NCBI GenBank assembly: GCA_023974075.1
Contig: CM043797.1
Location: 37,737,645 to 37,801,644 of the forward strand
Source of the DNA: Chaenocephalus aceratus
Lineage: Eukaryota; Chordata; Actinopteri; Perciformes; Channichthyidae
DNA: 64,000 nucleotides
Direction of reading: 5' to 3'
Below, in pieces: positions 38,579 to 49,938 of this stretch; positions within the stretch are counted from its first letter, which is position 1; every line of letters starts with the position of its first letter. A program made the translations under genes and the position numbers. The notes beneath the pieces are model-generated. The model saw nothing but the letters and a program-made list of their open reading frames with translations. It was not told the origin of the DNA and searched no databases.

Positions 38579-38835
38579 CTAGAGACATAGACAAGTACCA
38601 ACAGTATATTTATATCTCACCCTGTCAATAAGCTTCACCTTCTTGGCAACAACTGTATTGCCTTTGAAGTGGTGGAGAGACAATGCACAGTTTGACCCAC
38701 TGCTGTCACCCATGGCCAAAGCATATCTCTCTGTCCCAGCAACAACAGTACCAAGCAAGAGAGTTTTTCCACAGCAGGGGATTTTGTAAACACCCAAACA
38801 TCCCAGCTTCTAGCTGGAAATGTGGACATGCTCAT
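38579..38835 (-). pseudogene. Unidentified coding remnant
   Basis: Two overlapping minus-strand frames share this segment. The more protein-like one reads KTLLLGTVVAGTERYALAMG, then DSSGSNCALSLHHFKGN, then VAKKVKLIDRVRYKYTVG. The hydrophobic/charged alternation looks like a decayed globular domain, possibly an OB-fold, but I do not recognise the family. It sits inside the middle hAT of the nest, so it may be transposon cargo or transposon coding sequence. Part of the surrounding region holds a short tandem repeat of CACGCTACTCTAAACACAT (39098-39149 and again after the inner hAT at 40268). Confidence 0.3.
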
Positions 38836-39149
38836 TGCTACGTCCCCCCTCTAGGGTAGAGGAAAACAACACACACCAGAATGGAATAGGTAATAATTAT
38901 AACAGGGTTTAATGAATAACAAAAGGGTGTACAACAAATAAGAGCCAATGTAGCCTAAACTGAACAGAGGAACCAAAAGGGTGCAGGTATCCTGCTAATA
39001 ACTGAAGGAGGACTCTAGAAATGAGCCTATTTACACACCTGTAACCACTACTAAAGGAAAGGAGGCCGCAGGGAAATGCAGCTAACAAGGAGGAAACAAA
39101 ACATGCTACTCTAAACACATAACAAAACACGCTACTCTAAACACATATC

Positions 39150-40258
39150 CAGGGTTGGGAGGGTTACTTTGTAAATGTAATCAGTTACTGATTACTGATT
39201 ACATGGCTCTGAAAGTAATCCGAATACAGTTACAATTACGTGTCTTAAAAAAGTAACGTAATCAGATTACTTTTAGATTACTTTTGGATTACTTTCTTTT
39301 TCCATCACAGAGGGTATGTTTTGGTGAACAGGAGACACAAAAAGCAAAAGGAAACTGAACGTGTTTTTACCGTTTTAATGGCTTATCAAGAGCACAACTG
39401 AAACATCACATCTGAAACGATGTAACAACATAATACACTTGTTGGGGATGCAGCTTGGGATGTGAGGAGAGTGAGGGACACGGCTTAGAACGGGCGTGTC
39501 GCCTTCTGTCCTGCCAGTGTTGGCAGGACATGAATTAAAATGTCGAACTCGGACTTCATTTTAAGGACATTTCGGCCAGGGGTGTAGAGCTATATTTGTT
39601 TAAGCACCGGATTGACAAAACAGGAGAGTGTGTGCACCAGTCTGCCTTGATCTATGAATTCATGTCCGTGACTCACGGTATCTGCTGCCCACAGCTGTTT
39701 TATAGAAGGAACACCTCCTTCACTTCATGAAATCTCTGCAGCACCAGGAGGCAGCGGGAGGGTTAACTCCGCCTCTGAGAAGACGAGCCCGCCGCGCAGT
39801 GCCTTTCGCACCGCCTTCACTGTGTATACCTTCAGAAATAATCATTAGTAAGGCTAAAGAGCGACCGCAGGCTGATGTGTTTTAACCACACACACCTATA
39901 CACACACACACACACGCGATTTAAACGCTGACTTTTGTTCCTCCATGTTTCGTTGTTATTGTTTCACTGAGCGAGCGGACCCGCGATTTTTTTTCAAACG
40001 CTTTTTTGGTCCATCTGCGGCGGCTCTGATGATTCGAATCGGCTGTACCTACTAGTAATGAATATTAAATGTTGTGAGGAAATCTTTCCACCAATAATTC
40101 CAATAAGTAATCCAAAATGTATTCACTTCAGGTTTACGAAAGTAACTGTAATCAGATTACTGGTTTTTCAAATGTAACGCGAGCTGAATACAGTTACTTG
40201 ATTTTTGTATTCTGATTACGTAACGCCGTTACATGTATTCCGTTACAACCCAACCCTG
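39150..40258. mobile_element. hAT nest, inner Tol2-like element
   Basis: Perfect 8-bp TSD CACATATC at 39142-39149 and 40259-40266. Ends CAGGGTTGGGAGGGTTAC and (reverse complement) CAGGGTTGGGTTGTAACG. Both subterminal regions are packed with GTAATCAGATTAC-type repeats. Its interior at about 39567-39835 carries a cargo segment shared with the foldback element at 61449-62455. Confidence 0.95.
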
Positions 40259-40694
40259 CACATATCACAACACGCTACTCTAATCACATAAACACACAAC
40301 ACTGAACACAGTTCAGAAGAATCAAACACAATTTACTAGTTTAAGTATGAAATGTCCACACAGGAGCAAGATGTGTGAGGCGCCTGATTGCAACAGAGCC
40401 TCCCGAGTGATAGAGTGAGTGAGTGACTTGTGAAACTTGATTTATTCTATTGCAGGGTCTGATTATTATATTGTTGACACTTTAAAATACTACTATCCTA
40501 CTAAAATGCTGTACAAATCAGATGTATTATTTAACAATGAAAAAAAAATTCAAGTAAAAAAAAAATATTCACATTTTTTTCCTTTATTTTTCAATATCGC
40601 GATAAATATCGTACCGTGAGTTTTTGGTATCGTGACATCCCTACGTAAAATACATGACACTTTTCTCAGTGCGCGGCAAAACAAGCTCGCCAAA

Positions 40695-40799
40695 ATGGCT
40701 TCACCGGTCTGGCAGTATTTTAAGGGGTCCGAAAAGGACAGTAAAATGGCGGTATGCAACGTGTGTGAAGCAGAAATCCTGCAGCTCCGCCCGCTGTGA
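40695..40799 (+). pseudogene. Short BED finger start in hAT
   Basis: 34 codons: MASPVWQYFKGSEKDSKMAV then C21-N-V-C24 and a stop at 40797-40799. Nearly identical to the minus-strand copy at 23560-23664, differing at only a few residues. The His half of the finger and the catalytic region are absent. It lies in the right-hand part of the outer nest element (38201-41284), downstream of the inserted middle element. Confidence 0.8.
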
Positions 40800-41390
40800 C
40801 GGACCGGTGTGCGGAGCGACACACACACTAAGAGTTAGACCTAACACACTTAGCTATTTTATCTACCTCTGGAACTAAACTAGCTATAAATATGTTTATT
40901 CTTCACTGTCGGTCACTCATTACTGGATCAGTGAGCTGCATGAGATACTGACAGGCTGTCAGGAGAGAGAGAGGGAGAGAGAGAGACAGAGAGAGAGAGA
41001 CAGAGAGAGAGAGGAAAAGAGAGCGCTTCCGCTCATTTCTCCCGTGTTATTCTCCAAAGTTAATGTAAACTTGAATAATGTACTTAATTTGAATGTAATA
41101 ATTATGTTGGTTGTTGTTTGTGGAAGCGCCAGTGAATGAGCCCCATTAACTGAGTTTTAAATATCACTTTAAAAAGATCCCCATAGGCCCCGCCCACTCG
41201 ATCGGATCGGCGATCGGTATCGGCCGATGCTGATTCCGGCCGATACTGATTCCGGCCCCAAAATTGGCGATCGGAACATCCCTAATAATCACAATGTATA
41301 CCACCATAAAACCGTCTTACCGCCTATACGTGGTCCACTCATGAAGGAAGCTGTTCCAGCCCAAAACGTCCCTTTCCCCGGCCACATCAA

Positions 41391-41660
41391 CTAGCTCTTA
41401 CTGGGATATAGCAAGGCGCTCCCAGGCCAGCTTTGAGATATCATCCCTCCACCTGGTGCCCTCTGTCTCCTCCCAGCTGGACGTGCCTGAAACACCACCC
41501 TATGGCCCGGTAGTTTTCTTACCAAGTGCCACCTCAACTTGCTCCTTTGTACCACTTGTAAACTTCTCGCTTTATTCCTATGGGAGATGCCAGCCATCCT
41601 CCGGAGAAAACCCATTTTGACCGCTGGTAATCGCGATCTCATACTTTCGGTCATGACCAA
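41391..41660 (-). pseudogene. LINE ORF2 C-terminal fragment
   Basis: An 89-residue minus-strand frame. Landmarks: MGFLRRMAGISHRNKARS, then VQRSKLRWHLVRKLPGHRV and FQARPAGRR, the same C-terminal tail as at 1-213 (RSQLRWFGHLVRMPPGR). The copy has lost a residue pair around RWFGH and several Arg-Pro pairs, so it is older or more decayed. The upstream MGFLRR..G segment is the part that links the reverse-transcriptase thumb to this tail in these LINEs. 5' truncated; no intact gene. Confidence 0.75.
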
Positions 41661-42930
41661 AGGTGAGAGTAGGAACGAAGATGGACCGGTAGATTTAGAG
41701 CCTTGCCTTCTGGCTCAGCTCTCCGCTACCACTGCTCTGATTCTCCATACAAACATATAACACTATGGATGTGTAAACTGGTTGTGTACATGGTCTCCCA
41801 GTGACTTTCAAAAGTCTTTCTATAGTAAGAAAAACACCCACTATGGCACACTTTCCTTCTCACACATATGCACAAAAACACCCAAGGTCATTGTCCTTGA
41901 AGAAAATCCCCTTTGGAGAAAAAAGTATTTTAGTTGAAGGACAAAGTGGTTTCTATTTTTCCATATCGTTAACAGCTGTGCCATAATTACCTGGAACCTG
42001 GCTTCCACACGAGGAACACCTGTTTGTTGCTATAAATAAACACTGATCCATTCTTCTTTATTAATGTTTCTGTCTGTCTTTATAGGTCATGCATCATCAG
42101 GATAGAAGGTATTTAAAGATACTTCAAGAAAACTTCAAGAGTTTCATCACCCACTGAATTGATGCTGCAGCATGTTTACCAAAAGTAGAATCGAGTGGAT
42201 CTTTATACAAGGCGGGTACAACTAGGAAACAAAGCAATACGTACAAGACGTTTTTGGACAGAAAAAGCTTAAATCAAAAGGCCTTTAGGCATCCTACACA
42301 TCAACACCTTTTAGTTTTTACCACAAAATATTATTAAAGCAAACAGAGTCTATGCTAGCAGCTCTTTGAAACTGTCCTTAGGCCCAATAGTGCTTTGAGC
42401 TAAATCAAAGCACTATTTCATAAATTCAATCATTTAAAAAAACATCTCAAGGGAATGAAAAATGCTTACTGCCAAAGGGATATCCTAAAACTGTTTGTTT
42501 TAAAACCAAAACAATACTAATTTATTAAAATAGATCATTATTTCATATTTTACCAACAAATATTCTACATTTCTGCTTGAGAAAAATGACTAGATAAATA
42601 CAAATGATTATATTAACCTTTATAGTTTGGATTCAATTGTGTTCGATCAACTTAAAAATGAATCGACTTGAATTGTTGCAGCTTTACATCTCCGCAGCAT
42701 TTAATAACTAGCACTCAGCATGTTCTACACCTGAAGGTGATCGTAAATTAAATTATTAAGATTTGATCATAAATAGCATCAGTTTGAGTCAGGCTGTGTT
42801 TCAACCCTCACCTTGTCTTCCTTACCAATCAAAACCACAAGTAATACAGCATATAGCTGTTTTTTGAGATTAAGTAATAGCCAGAGGACTAGTAGACACA
42901 ACTAACAACATGTCCGACTTTTGTCATCAA
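41661..42930. other. No gene or element recognised
   Basis: AT-rich; no recognisable ends or coding motifs. Confidence 0.5.
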
Positions 42931-42931
42931 T

Positions 42932-44026
42932 AGGCGCTTTCACACCGGAGTACCTTTTCCCGTTTAGTTCCGTTAGTGTCTGGAAGTTAGCGTTCACACC
43001 AAAAAGAGAACTTAGTTCAGAGAACTTTTACCCCCATTTGTAGTGCCTGCTAGAGAGGTGGGACTAAGATAAAATAAGATGGACCTTTATTAATCCCCGT
43101 TGTAAGGGAATAATTGTAGCTTTACTAAGATATTTGACCTTTCAGCCGGTTGACGTTTTATGACCAAGCCGAAGTCTGTTATCTGTCTTAAGGAAGGGGA
43201 ACGGTCAGCTGTGGCTGACCTTACCAGTTTAATGACCGGTCAACTCTCGGTCACAAGAGCCCTAGAGTCAGATAAAAATGATTCAGTGCTTCCCGGTGGA
43301 CACAGATGCCTTCCCCAATGTGGGGGTTGACTCCCTGTAAGCTGGTTAAAAGGTCTATTAGGATGAGAGGCGGATTCAGATTTGACATGGCAACCCACCC
43401 GTGCAGTCAGAACCTTTGACTGTGTGACTTGTGATGTGAATTTCTCCGGCCGATACTTGTATTAAATCTCAGTGTTTGACATCAGAACTCCTGCTCGTCC
43501 TGTGTCTCCTTCATGAGTCGGTGACTCCCACTGCATTGCTACACAGAAGTTTCCTCCACACCCGTGGGGAAATTCAGTTGTACAAGCAGCAACAGGGTAA
43601 GCGTGAAAAACAGGACAGCAAAGATTCACACAGATTAAAAAAATAAAACATAAAATCAAGAATTTTTTTTAAATAATAATGATAATAATAATAAAAGACT
43701 ATGAAATAGGAGATGAGTAAAAAAGGTTACTATCCTGGAGAGAAAAGTACCAATTTCTATTGGCTGGGCAGATTGCAAACCACGCCTCGTAAAACTCTGA
43801 AAAGTTTTGTGAAGCCGCCATTGTATTTGCTGGCATTAGCATTATTAGCATTAGCATTAGCATCAGCCCCGCGCACCAACGGAGAGAGAATAACTTAATG
43901 AAGAAGAAGAAGAAGAAGTGAAGTCAGCGGACGTAATCTTCCCTCAGGGACTTATTCCGGTGTGAACGCGATCTGTACTTAGTTCCATGGGGGTACTTAG
44001 TGCTGGGAACTAAGTACGGCAAAGCA
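42932..44026. mobile_element. DNA-transposon-like repeat with nested retroelements
   Basis: Left part TAGGCGCTTTCACACCGGAG and AACTTAGTTCAGAGAAC is mirrored on the right by TTCCGGTGTGAACGCGA and TACTTAGTTCC. Ends and TSD are not resolved. It holds a LINE/SINE tail (about 43075-43100 continuing 43561-43600) and the solo LTR at 43101-43560. A (GAA)n run lies at about 43899-43918. Confidence 0.5.
43101..43560 (+). mobile_element. Solo LTR with 5-bp TSD
   Basis: Starts TGTAAGGGAATAATTG and ends TTTCCTCCACA (TG...CA). Perfect 5-bp TSD CCCGT at 43096-43100 and 43561-43565. ATTAAA at 43461-43466 is a candidate polyadenylation signal about 95 bp from the end. 460 bp; related to the reverse-oriented LTR at 4935-6384. 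The insertion splits an older retroposon tail whose CCCC|GTGGGG halves lie either side. No internal coding region remains. Confidence 0.9.
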
Positions 44027-44029
44027 TTT

Positions 44030-44846
44030 TCTCATCACTCTAGCAAGCAAATACTGTAGACTATAAATCAAACTTCTGCTGTCAAAAACAACAAGCAGAG
44101 TTTGTTTATCACTGATCTGTTGCTTTACAATTGGTTTATTTAGCTTATTAATATGAAGAATATGTTATTGTTTATCTTTTACTTACCAGTGCATATGAGC
44201 ACACCAACTCACAGCCTGGGAAGAGATTTATTTTATGAATGCGAATGATTACTAAGATTACATTTGGTCTCTATATTTCTGACCCGGCTCAGCAGAGATT
44301 GGGGAGCTCAGCAGAGATTGGGGAGCTGCGGTAATCAACTTCCCACTTTATAATCACATTAGATACAGAACACGATGCCAGCTATTATACGGCAGAATCT
44401 AAGTCTATATAAAAACAACTTAACAGGGCCATCGAGCTGATATGCAGCAGCAGGCTAAGGACCAACTTTAGCTATTAAGCATATTAAATTCCCCAAATAA
44501 AAAATCCATGACCAGACAATCTCTTCTTATGAAATGTTAAGACATGCAAATGACCATCAGCCAAGGTAGGATAGGTAACTAAAGGCCCTTCCATAGGATA
44601 TTATCCTTATACGATCTTACTGTGATTTTTAAATGTAATATCGAAATAAAAATCAATAACTTCCATGTAATGTGACTCAGTGACACAAAATCCACACCAG
44701 ATATACTACATAGTTGCACCTGGTTTTACTGAATTCTATTTGCTTTTTTTATTTTATATGAATATATTTTTTTTAAATAAGCAGTTTTTTGTTGTTTTTT
44801 ACTTGTACACCCTTCCATATGATGTATCCAAATCAATGCAGACATC
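44030..44846. other. No gene or element recognised
   Basis: AT-rich. 44286-44325 holds a 21-bp duplicated GCTCAGCAGAGATTGGGGA block. Confidence 0.5.
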
Positions 44847-44982
44847 TACACTGAACAAAAATATAAATGCAACACTTTTGTTTTTGCTCCCATTTTTCAT
44901 TAGATGAACTCAAAGATCTAAAACATTTTCTATAGACACAAAATAACCATTTCTCTCAAATATTGTTCACCAACATTCCACA

Positions 44983-45066
44983 ATCAACAACCTGATCAAC
45001 TCTATGCGAAGGAGATGTGTTGCACTGCGTGAGGCAAATGGTGGTCACACCAGATACTGCCTGGTT
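44983..45066 (+). pseudogene. Tc1-like transposase C-terminal remnant
   Basis: Reads NNLINSMRRRCVALREANGG, then HTRY: the C-terminal end of a Tc1/mariner-type transposase, in the same orientation as the element. It is joined directly to the left terminal inverted repeat at about 44968, so the helix-turn-helix and DDE regions have been deleted. The insertion at 45086 follows 20 bp after the end of this remnant. Non-functional. Confidence 0.75.
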
Positions 45067-45085
45067 TTCGGACCCCCCCCAGACC

Positions 45086-46141
45086 CAGTGTGCGAAAAAG
45101 TACACGTCCCACCGTCCGGGACGTGTTATTTACAATATCGAACAAGTAGATCTTTCAATTGACTTGTCCGGCGGACAAGTGACGTTTTGACGTCGGCCTG
45201 ATTTATTGAGAAATGATTGATACATTCAGTTTACAAAAGGCAGAACTCATTCGCAAATTGTACGTGTCCGCCATTGTTCGTTTAGAAGTGTTAGTTTCGG
45301 TTCTGCTTGTCGATTCCTAAGGAAATGCATCTCGCCGCTTTCTGTACAGTTAGACGGGGGCGGGGCGGAGCGGGTGGGAAGTGTAGCACAGTGGCAGGGT
45401 TGGGAAGCAAAACTCTGTTCCGAGTAGGAACAAATAACAATTGTCCGGTACCGGGATTAATAAGAGTTGTGAGGACAGGAGGCCGAGCCCCGCGGACTGC
45501 AGCTCTCTCTATGCTCCGTATCAGCTGCACGGTGCAGCTCAGCGTCTCTCTCTCTCTCTTTCTACACACAGCAGATCCGCTGCCCGTTTAACAGCCTCAT
45601 CTTTGTCAAACTTTCTTATGTTCTTTCTCTAACACATAATGAAGGTTATTAAGCGTTTCAACTCCTATGTTGTTAATATTGACCACCATTTCCTTTATGA
45701 AGTAAAGCAGCCTCCCTGTCTGTGCAATGCAGAGATTATTTTTATATAATTGTATTCAATAACCGTAAGAAATTCAACAGTATGAAGTGATTTGTAAATA
45801 GGAATACAGATTTGACTTAATGTTTTCATAAATATATTTTTCCCCTCTCAAAGAACCGGAATCGAGAACCAAAAATAACCGGAATCGAAAAGCAGAACCG
45901 GAATCGTAAAAATCCAAACGATACCCAACCCTATGTGTGATGCAGTCAAATCTTACCGCTCACTTACGTTAGCGGTGTCGTAAAAACCGTGGGAAAATGT
46001 AAAATACGATGACGAAGAAGAAGATTCCAGTGGCCCCAATTTTTGTCCATTCTGGACAAGTGAAAAATGTATTCGGACAAGTAAATTGCCAAACTCACTT
46101 GTCCATGGACAAGTACTCTCTAAAAACTTTTTCTCGCACTG
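45086..46141. mobile_element. hAT-like element nested in Tc1 element
   Basis: Ends CAGTGTGCGAAAAAGT and (reverse complement) CAGTGCGAGAAAAAGT. The junctions share only AGACC on both sides, so the TSD is imperfect. It contains GGACAAGT repeats in both subterminal regions. A further element with TAGGGTTGGG-type ends seems to lie at about 45395-45933 (CAGGGTTGGGAAGC ... ATACCCAACCCTA), without a matching TSD. Confidence 0.65.
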
Positions 46142-46443
46142 AGACCCCCCAATAAAGCAAAACTGCACGTTTCAGAGTGGCCTTTTATTGTGGCCAGCCT
46201 AAGGCACACCTGTGCAATAATCATGCTGTCTAATCAGCATCTTGATATGCCACACCTGTGAGGTGGGATGGATTATCTCGGCAAAGGAGAAGTGCTCACT
46301 ATCACAGATGTTTTCAGATTTGTGAACAATATATGAGAGAAATGGTTATTTTGTGTAGATAGAAAATGTTTTAGATCTTTGAGTTCATCTCGTGAAAAAT
46401 GGGAGCAAAAACAAAAGTGTTGCATTTATATTTGTGTTCAGTA

Positions 46444-46980
46444 CACTGGACAAGTAGGAAACACTTTTTATTGGAAAACGGTATTTTTATGAAATTCAGC
46501 AGTTTTCCATTGAAAAGTGTCATTTGAAAAAAACCTTCAATGTCACGTGACCTAGTGAATCCGTATCAATGCAGCATTGTAGAACAACACCGAGTTGTCC
46601 CTTGAACAGCCATTTATTTGAAGGTCCCTCAGTGAAACCCAGAGAGGGCCTGCACTGAATGTCTGTCAAATATCCAACTTCATTGATCAAATAATATTAA
46701 CATTAGGCCTACTAGAGACCAATTTAACAGCCTTAAACCAATATTATAAGACTTACATTCAACACCAAATGAGACAACAACATCAACGCATAATACTGCA
46801 CACCAAACAACAAAGAAACACAATTAGACATCATGCTAAAAGTGCAAGAGCAAGAGCTTATCAACAACAAAGAGCAGAAATTAGCAGCCAACAGATAACA
46901 ACTGACAGTCAGCAAGCAAAACAATTAGGAGCCTTATCGCTTGGGCTAATGTGTAGCCTGTGAGCTGTATTACTAGCATT
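46444..46980. other. No gene recognised
   Basis: Low-complexity CAACAA-rich patch at 46770-46930 gives a Gln/Arg-rich frame of no evident meaning. Confidence 0.5.
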
Positions 46981-46981
46981 G

Positions 46982-47221
46982 CTAAGCAGCACACTGATAG
47001 ACTACAAATAAAACACTCACAATATGCAGACACTTACCTTGCTCCGGTGCAGCAGTCTCATGGGGGAATAAATCCTTTGAGGAAAAAGTAACCGCCAACA
47101 GAAAACTCCAAGCAATTATTTCTCCACAAAAACTCCTGCAGAGCTGCTTAATGTGCTGGAGCAGGTGAGCTAGCTCGAGGGATGCAGGGAGACACAAAGG
47201 GGCGGGGCTTAGACCGTTCAA
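46982..47221 (-). other. Candidate first exon with splice donor (unidentified)
   Basis: On the minus strand a Met-started frame (MNGLSPAPLCLPASLELAHL and onward, about 61 codons) ends at a strong donor GCAAG|GTAAGTGTC near 47038/47037. The upstream flank holds GGGGCGGGGC-like CCCCGCCCC sequence, which could be a promoter GC box. No second exon was found on this strand in the window, and the sequence could equally be a repeat-borne promoter/5' UTR exon. Family not recognised. Confidence 0.25.
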
Positions 47222-47225
47222 ACAG

Positions 47226-47831
47226 GCCTCCTCATCAACAGGTGCTCAAAGTGTCAAAAGTAAAAGGACTCCTTATGAAAAACAGCCAAGTACAGAATAA
47301 TATTTTATAATTTCAAAATATAATGATTAATGCATGTTAATTAATTTTGCAGCTGCAAGGGGTAACTTGTTTTTTAATATAAATATGTAATTAACTTTAA
47401 CAAAGTCTGATATGAATAAGAATCAAAATCGGGTTTCTTGACAAGTTAACACATATGAGGAATTTGCTGTGTGTAAGCGGTGCATACATACTGTAGACAC
47501 AGTAAAAGGAATAGAACAATTATTAAAACAATTTAAAATACTATAATAAATAAACTGATTATTTATACAAAATGTAAATACAAGAAAAAAAGTCCAACGA
47601 AAGTGCAGTAAAAATGACAAATACTTTAATTTAAATGGGAGAGCTGTTCAGAGTTTCAAAAAAAGTAAAATCCACAATACATGATAAATGATTTGTTGAT
47701 TGTTTGTTATGGATCTTAAAATGAACTTAAATTATCAAATATATGTATATAGTGAAGTGAGAATATTTGCCTCTTAAATGTTGTGAGGTAGAAGCAGGAA
47801 ATATTCGAGCAGAACTTCCTCTAAAGTGGAC
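47226..47831. other. No gene or element recognised
   Basis: Very AT-rich. Confidence 0.5.
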
Positions 47832-48191
47832 TTAAAGGTAGGGTTGGTAAGAATGGAGAAACCAGCTCGAGTGCGCTAGAATTTGAAACTACACCGCCGA
47901 AAAACATCTGCCCCTTCCTTCAGACTTCCTCACAGAGCCCCTCCTCCAACACATGAACGCGCACATGACCAATGAGGGCACGAGATAAGTTTGTGCCCAG
48001 ATGGAAGGCTGACAGGCAGGTAGGCCATCCAGTTACTTTAGCCGGGCCGGCTCAGATGATTGGTCGTGCTTTTTACAGCGCCACGGCTTCCACAGATGAT
48101 ATTTTTTAATGTATGTATTACTATCGGGATGTTAAGAGCATTCCATGGAATATAACAAAGTGTTTCTGAAGTGAATTACCTACCCCTTTAA
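47832..48191 (+). mobile_element. TTAA-flanked MITE, family C, copy 2
   Basis: TTAA at 47832-47835 and 48188-48191. Same body as 7942-8330 (CAGAGCCCCTCCTCCAACAC, ACATGACCAATGAGGGCACG, GAGCATTCCATGGAATATAAC without its last base). The terminal repeat is more decayed than in copy 1. 360 bp. Confidence 0.92.
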
Positions 48192-48900
48192 GTGCAGAAC
48201 TGGAATACATGTACTAAGCTATTGTCCACCACTGTTGCCATGTGATTAGTAATAATACACTCTTTACCTCTGCGACCTGTAAACAGAAACTCCATCCTCT
48301 CAGGTAACAGAGTCAGGGCTTAGACCTCTCCACCGTCTTAAAGTTAAGCTAAAGCTCGTGCAAATGTTGCCTTGGATAACCTCTTAAGCGTTTCTGCTCC
48401 TTCTCTCCACATGGCCACCAACATATTTCTCATGCATGTGGCTTTTTGACAAAGGACTGGGTATATCTGGGGGCTGCACACTCACACACGGTAATCAGTT
48501 GTGAACGGCATCAACAGGAGAGAGAGGTGGTGGTGATGGAGGGGTGAGAGAGCACGCTCGTTAAGAGATGAGTAATTGGCCCTCAAGTGGAAGTGGATTT
48601 CATTAACCCTTCAGGACTGTTTCCTCTCTTCTCTCTCCCCCCTTTCTCCTCCTGGCCCTCCACCTCTGCCTCCCTCTTTAACCAGGTGGACGACTGGCCT
48701 GTCAGAAGGCTAGCTGCACCACTCGGCCGGAAAATGAATGGCTTTTCATGCGGTGCATTCGCTGCAGTCAGTAAGGCATTGAGGCTATTACAACATCCCC
48801 AACAGGCTGAATCCTGCAGGCAGTGGAAAGACCACAAATATATTTGTAGTGTGCATGGTCCAATATCTGTGTGTAAGCCTAGGGCCAGTAACAGGCAACA
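48192..48900. other. No gene recognised
   Basis: Includes a CT-rich run (48610-48690). A 105-residue plus-strand frame over 48587-48904 has no motif and runs into the next MITE. Confidence 0.5.
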
Positions 48901-49231
48901 TTAAAGGTCTCCTATTATACTCTGTTTCATCAATATATTTATAGCTCTCAGATAAAACATGTCTCTGAAGTGTTTGGCTCCAAACACCAAACAGATCGTT
49001 GCAGCACTTACCCATAATCCCTTCTGTTTCAGCCCTGTTTCCAAAGTGCTGATTCTCTGTCTGTTACTTTAGATGAAAATAAGGAGCCCCTCCCCACGCC
49101 CCTCTGAGAGGACATTTGGTTACAAAGAACTCAATGGTGCTCTAGGAGGAGATTCAGGTGATAAGGGGGGGGGGGGGTACATTGGTTGCTGATTGGCTAA
49201 TGGTTACACAAGCCAAAAAAACGTTATGACA

Positions 49232-49815
49232 CAAACACAGTCTCACGGCATTTCGTGTTATAGTCACGAAATTAATTTATTGATTCGTGTCACACAACAC
49301 GATTTCGCCATGTTTTTCATGTCACACAGAATTGATTTTAAAAGCAATGTACATGATAACAAATTAGAAGGAAAAAACAGATTTAAAAATACAGATTTTA
49401 GTATTCTGACACAGAATGATTTTAGAAGCAATGTATTTATATTGGTAGTATGTTTCGTGCCTGCACCAAATCATAACAAATTATTCAGTATTCTGAGGCT
49501 CTGAGCCGTTTTCTTTTCCTCCCGGACGGCAAAAAAAACACCGACATTATACAATTTAAAATAAAAGGGATAGGGTTAGGCTTAGGGTAAGATATTGAGT
49601 AAGAAAATGTTTTTATGAACCACACAGCTTCCGGTCTTCCAAGACCCGACCGGACAAAAAGACGTGGTGCAGGCACGAAACATACTATAGAAATACATTG
49701 CTTTTAAAATCTTTCTGTGTGACATGAAAAAAATGCAAAAATCGTGTTGGTGAACACGAATCAATAGATTAATTAATTTCGTGACGATAACACGAAATGC
49801 CGTGAGACTGAGTTG
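49232..49815. mobile_element. Long-TIR DNA transposon nested in MITE B
   Basis: TATGACA at 49225-49231 and 49816-49822 is the duplicated target. Inverted arms begin CAAACACAGTCTCACGG and CCGTGAGACTGAGTTG and continue as GCATTTCGTGTTATAGTCAC / GTGACGATAACACGAAATGC; the arms run on to about 49468 and from about 49660. No coding motif. Confidence 0.85.
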
Positions 49816-49938
49816 TATGACATCATAAAGTGGCCAAAATCTGATCAGCTCGTTTTCAGGTTTTTATAGAAATGGATCAGGACAAAAAGTGAGAGAATCT
49901 TTGTTCCTGAAACTTTCAGAGTCTCTTTCCACAGAGGT

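Larger units (their letters stand above)
38298..40643. mobile_element. hAT nest, middle element
   Basis: Perfect 8-bp TSD CGTAAAAT at 38290-38297 and 40644-40651. Ends TAGGGATGTAACGATATATC and (reverse complement) TAGGGATGTCACGATACC. It contains a LINE tail, an unidentified coding remnant and the inner hAT at 39150-40258. Confidence 0.94.
38201..41284 (+). mobile_element. hAT nest, outer element (GATGCTCCGATCG family, copy 2)
   Basis: Perfect 8-bp TSD ATAATCAC at 38193-38200 and 41285-41292. Ends TAGGGATGCTCCGATATCGG and (reverse complement) TAGGGATGTTCCGATCGCC. It is interrupted by the element at 38298-40643; without it the length is about 730 bp, like its sibling at 23091-23823. A GA-rich run lies at about 40958-41015. 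Confidence 0.95.
44849..46441 (+). mobile_element. Tc1-like transposon, internally deleted and invaded
   Basis: Long inverted ends of about 110 bp (CTGAACAAAAATATAAATGC, TTTTGTTTTTGCTCCC on the left; complements on the right up to 46441), with TA next to each end. Between the left terminal repeat and the surviving transposase C-terminus nearly the whole gene is missing. The right half resumes after an inserted hAT-like element at 45086-46141 with ATAAAGCAAAACTGCACG. Confidence 0.85.

Noticed and set aside
45395..45933. A further nested element with CAGGGTTGGG / CCCAACCCTA ends
   Set aside because: Flanks show no matching TSD, so I mention it under the 45086-46141 entry but do not list it as its own element.
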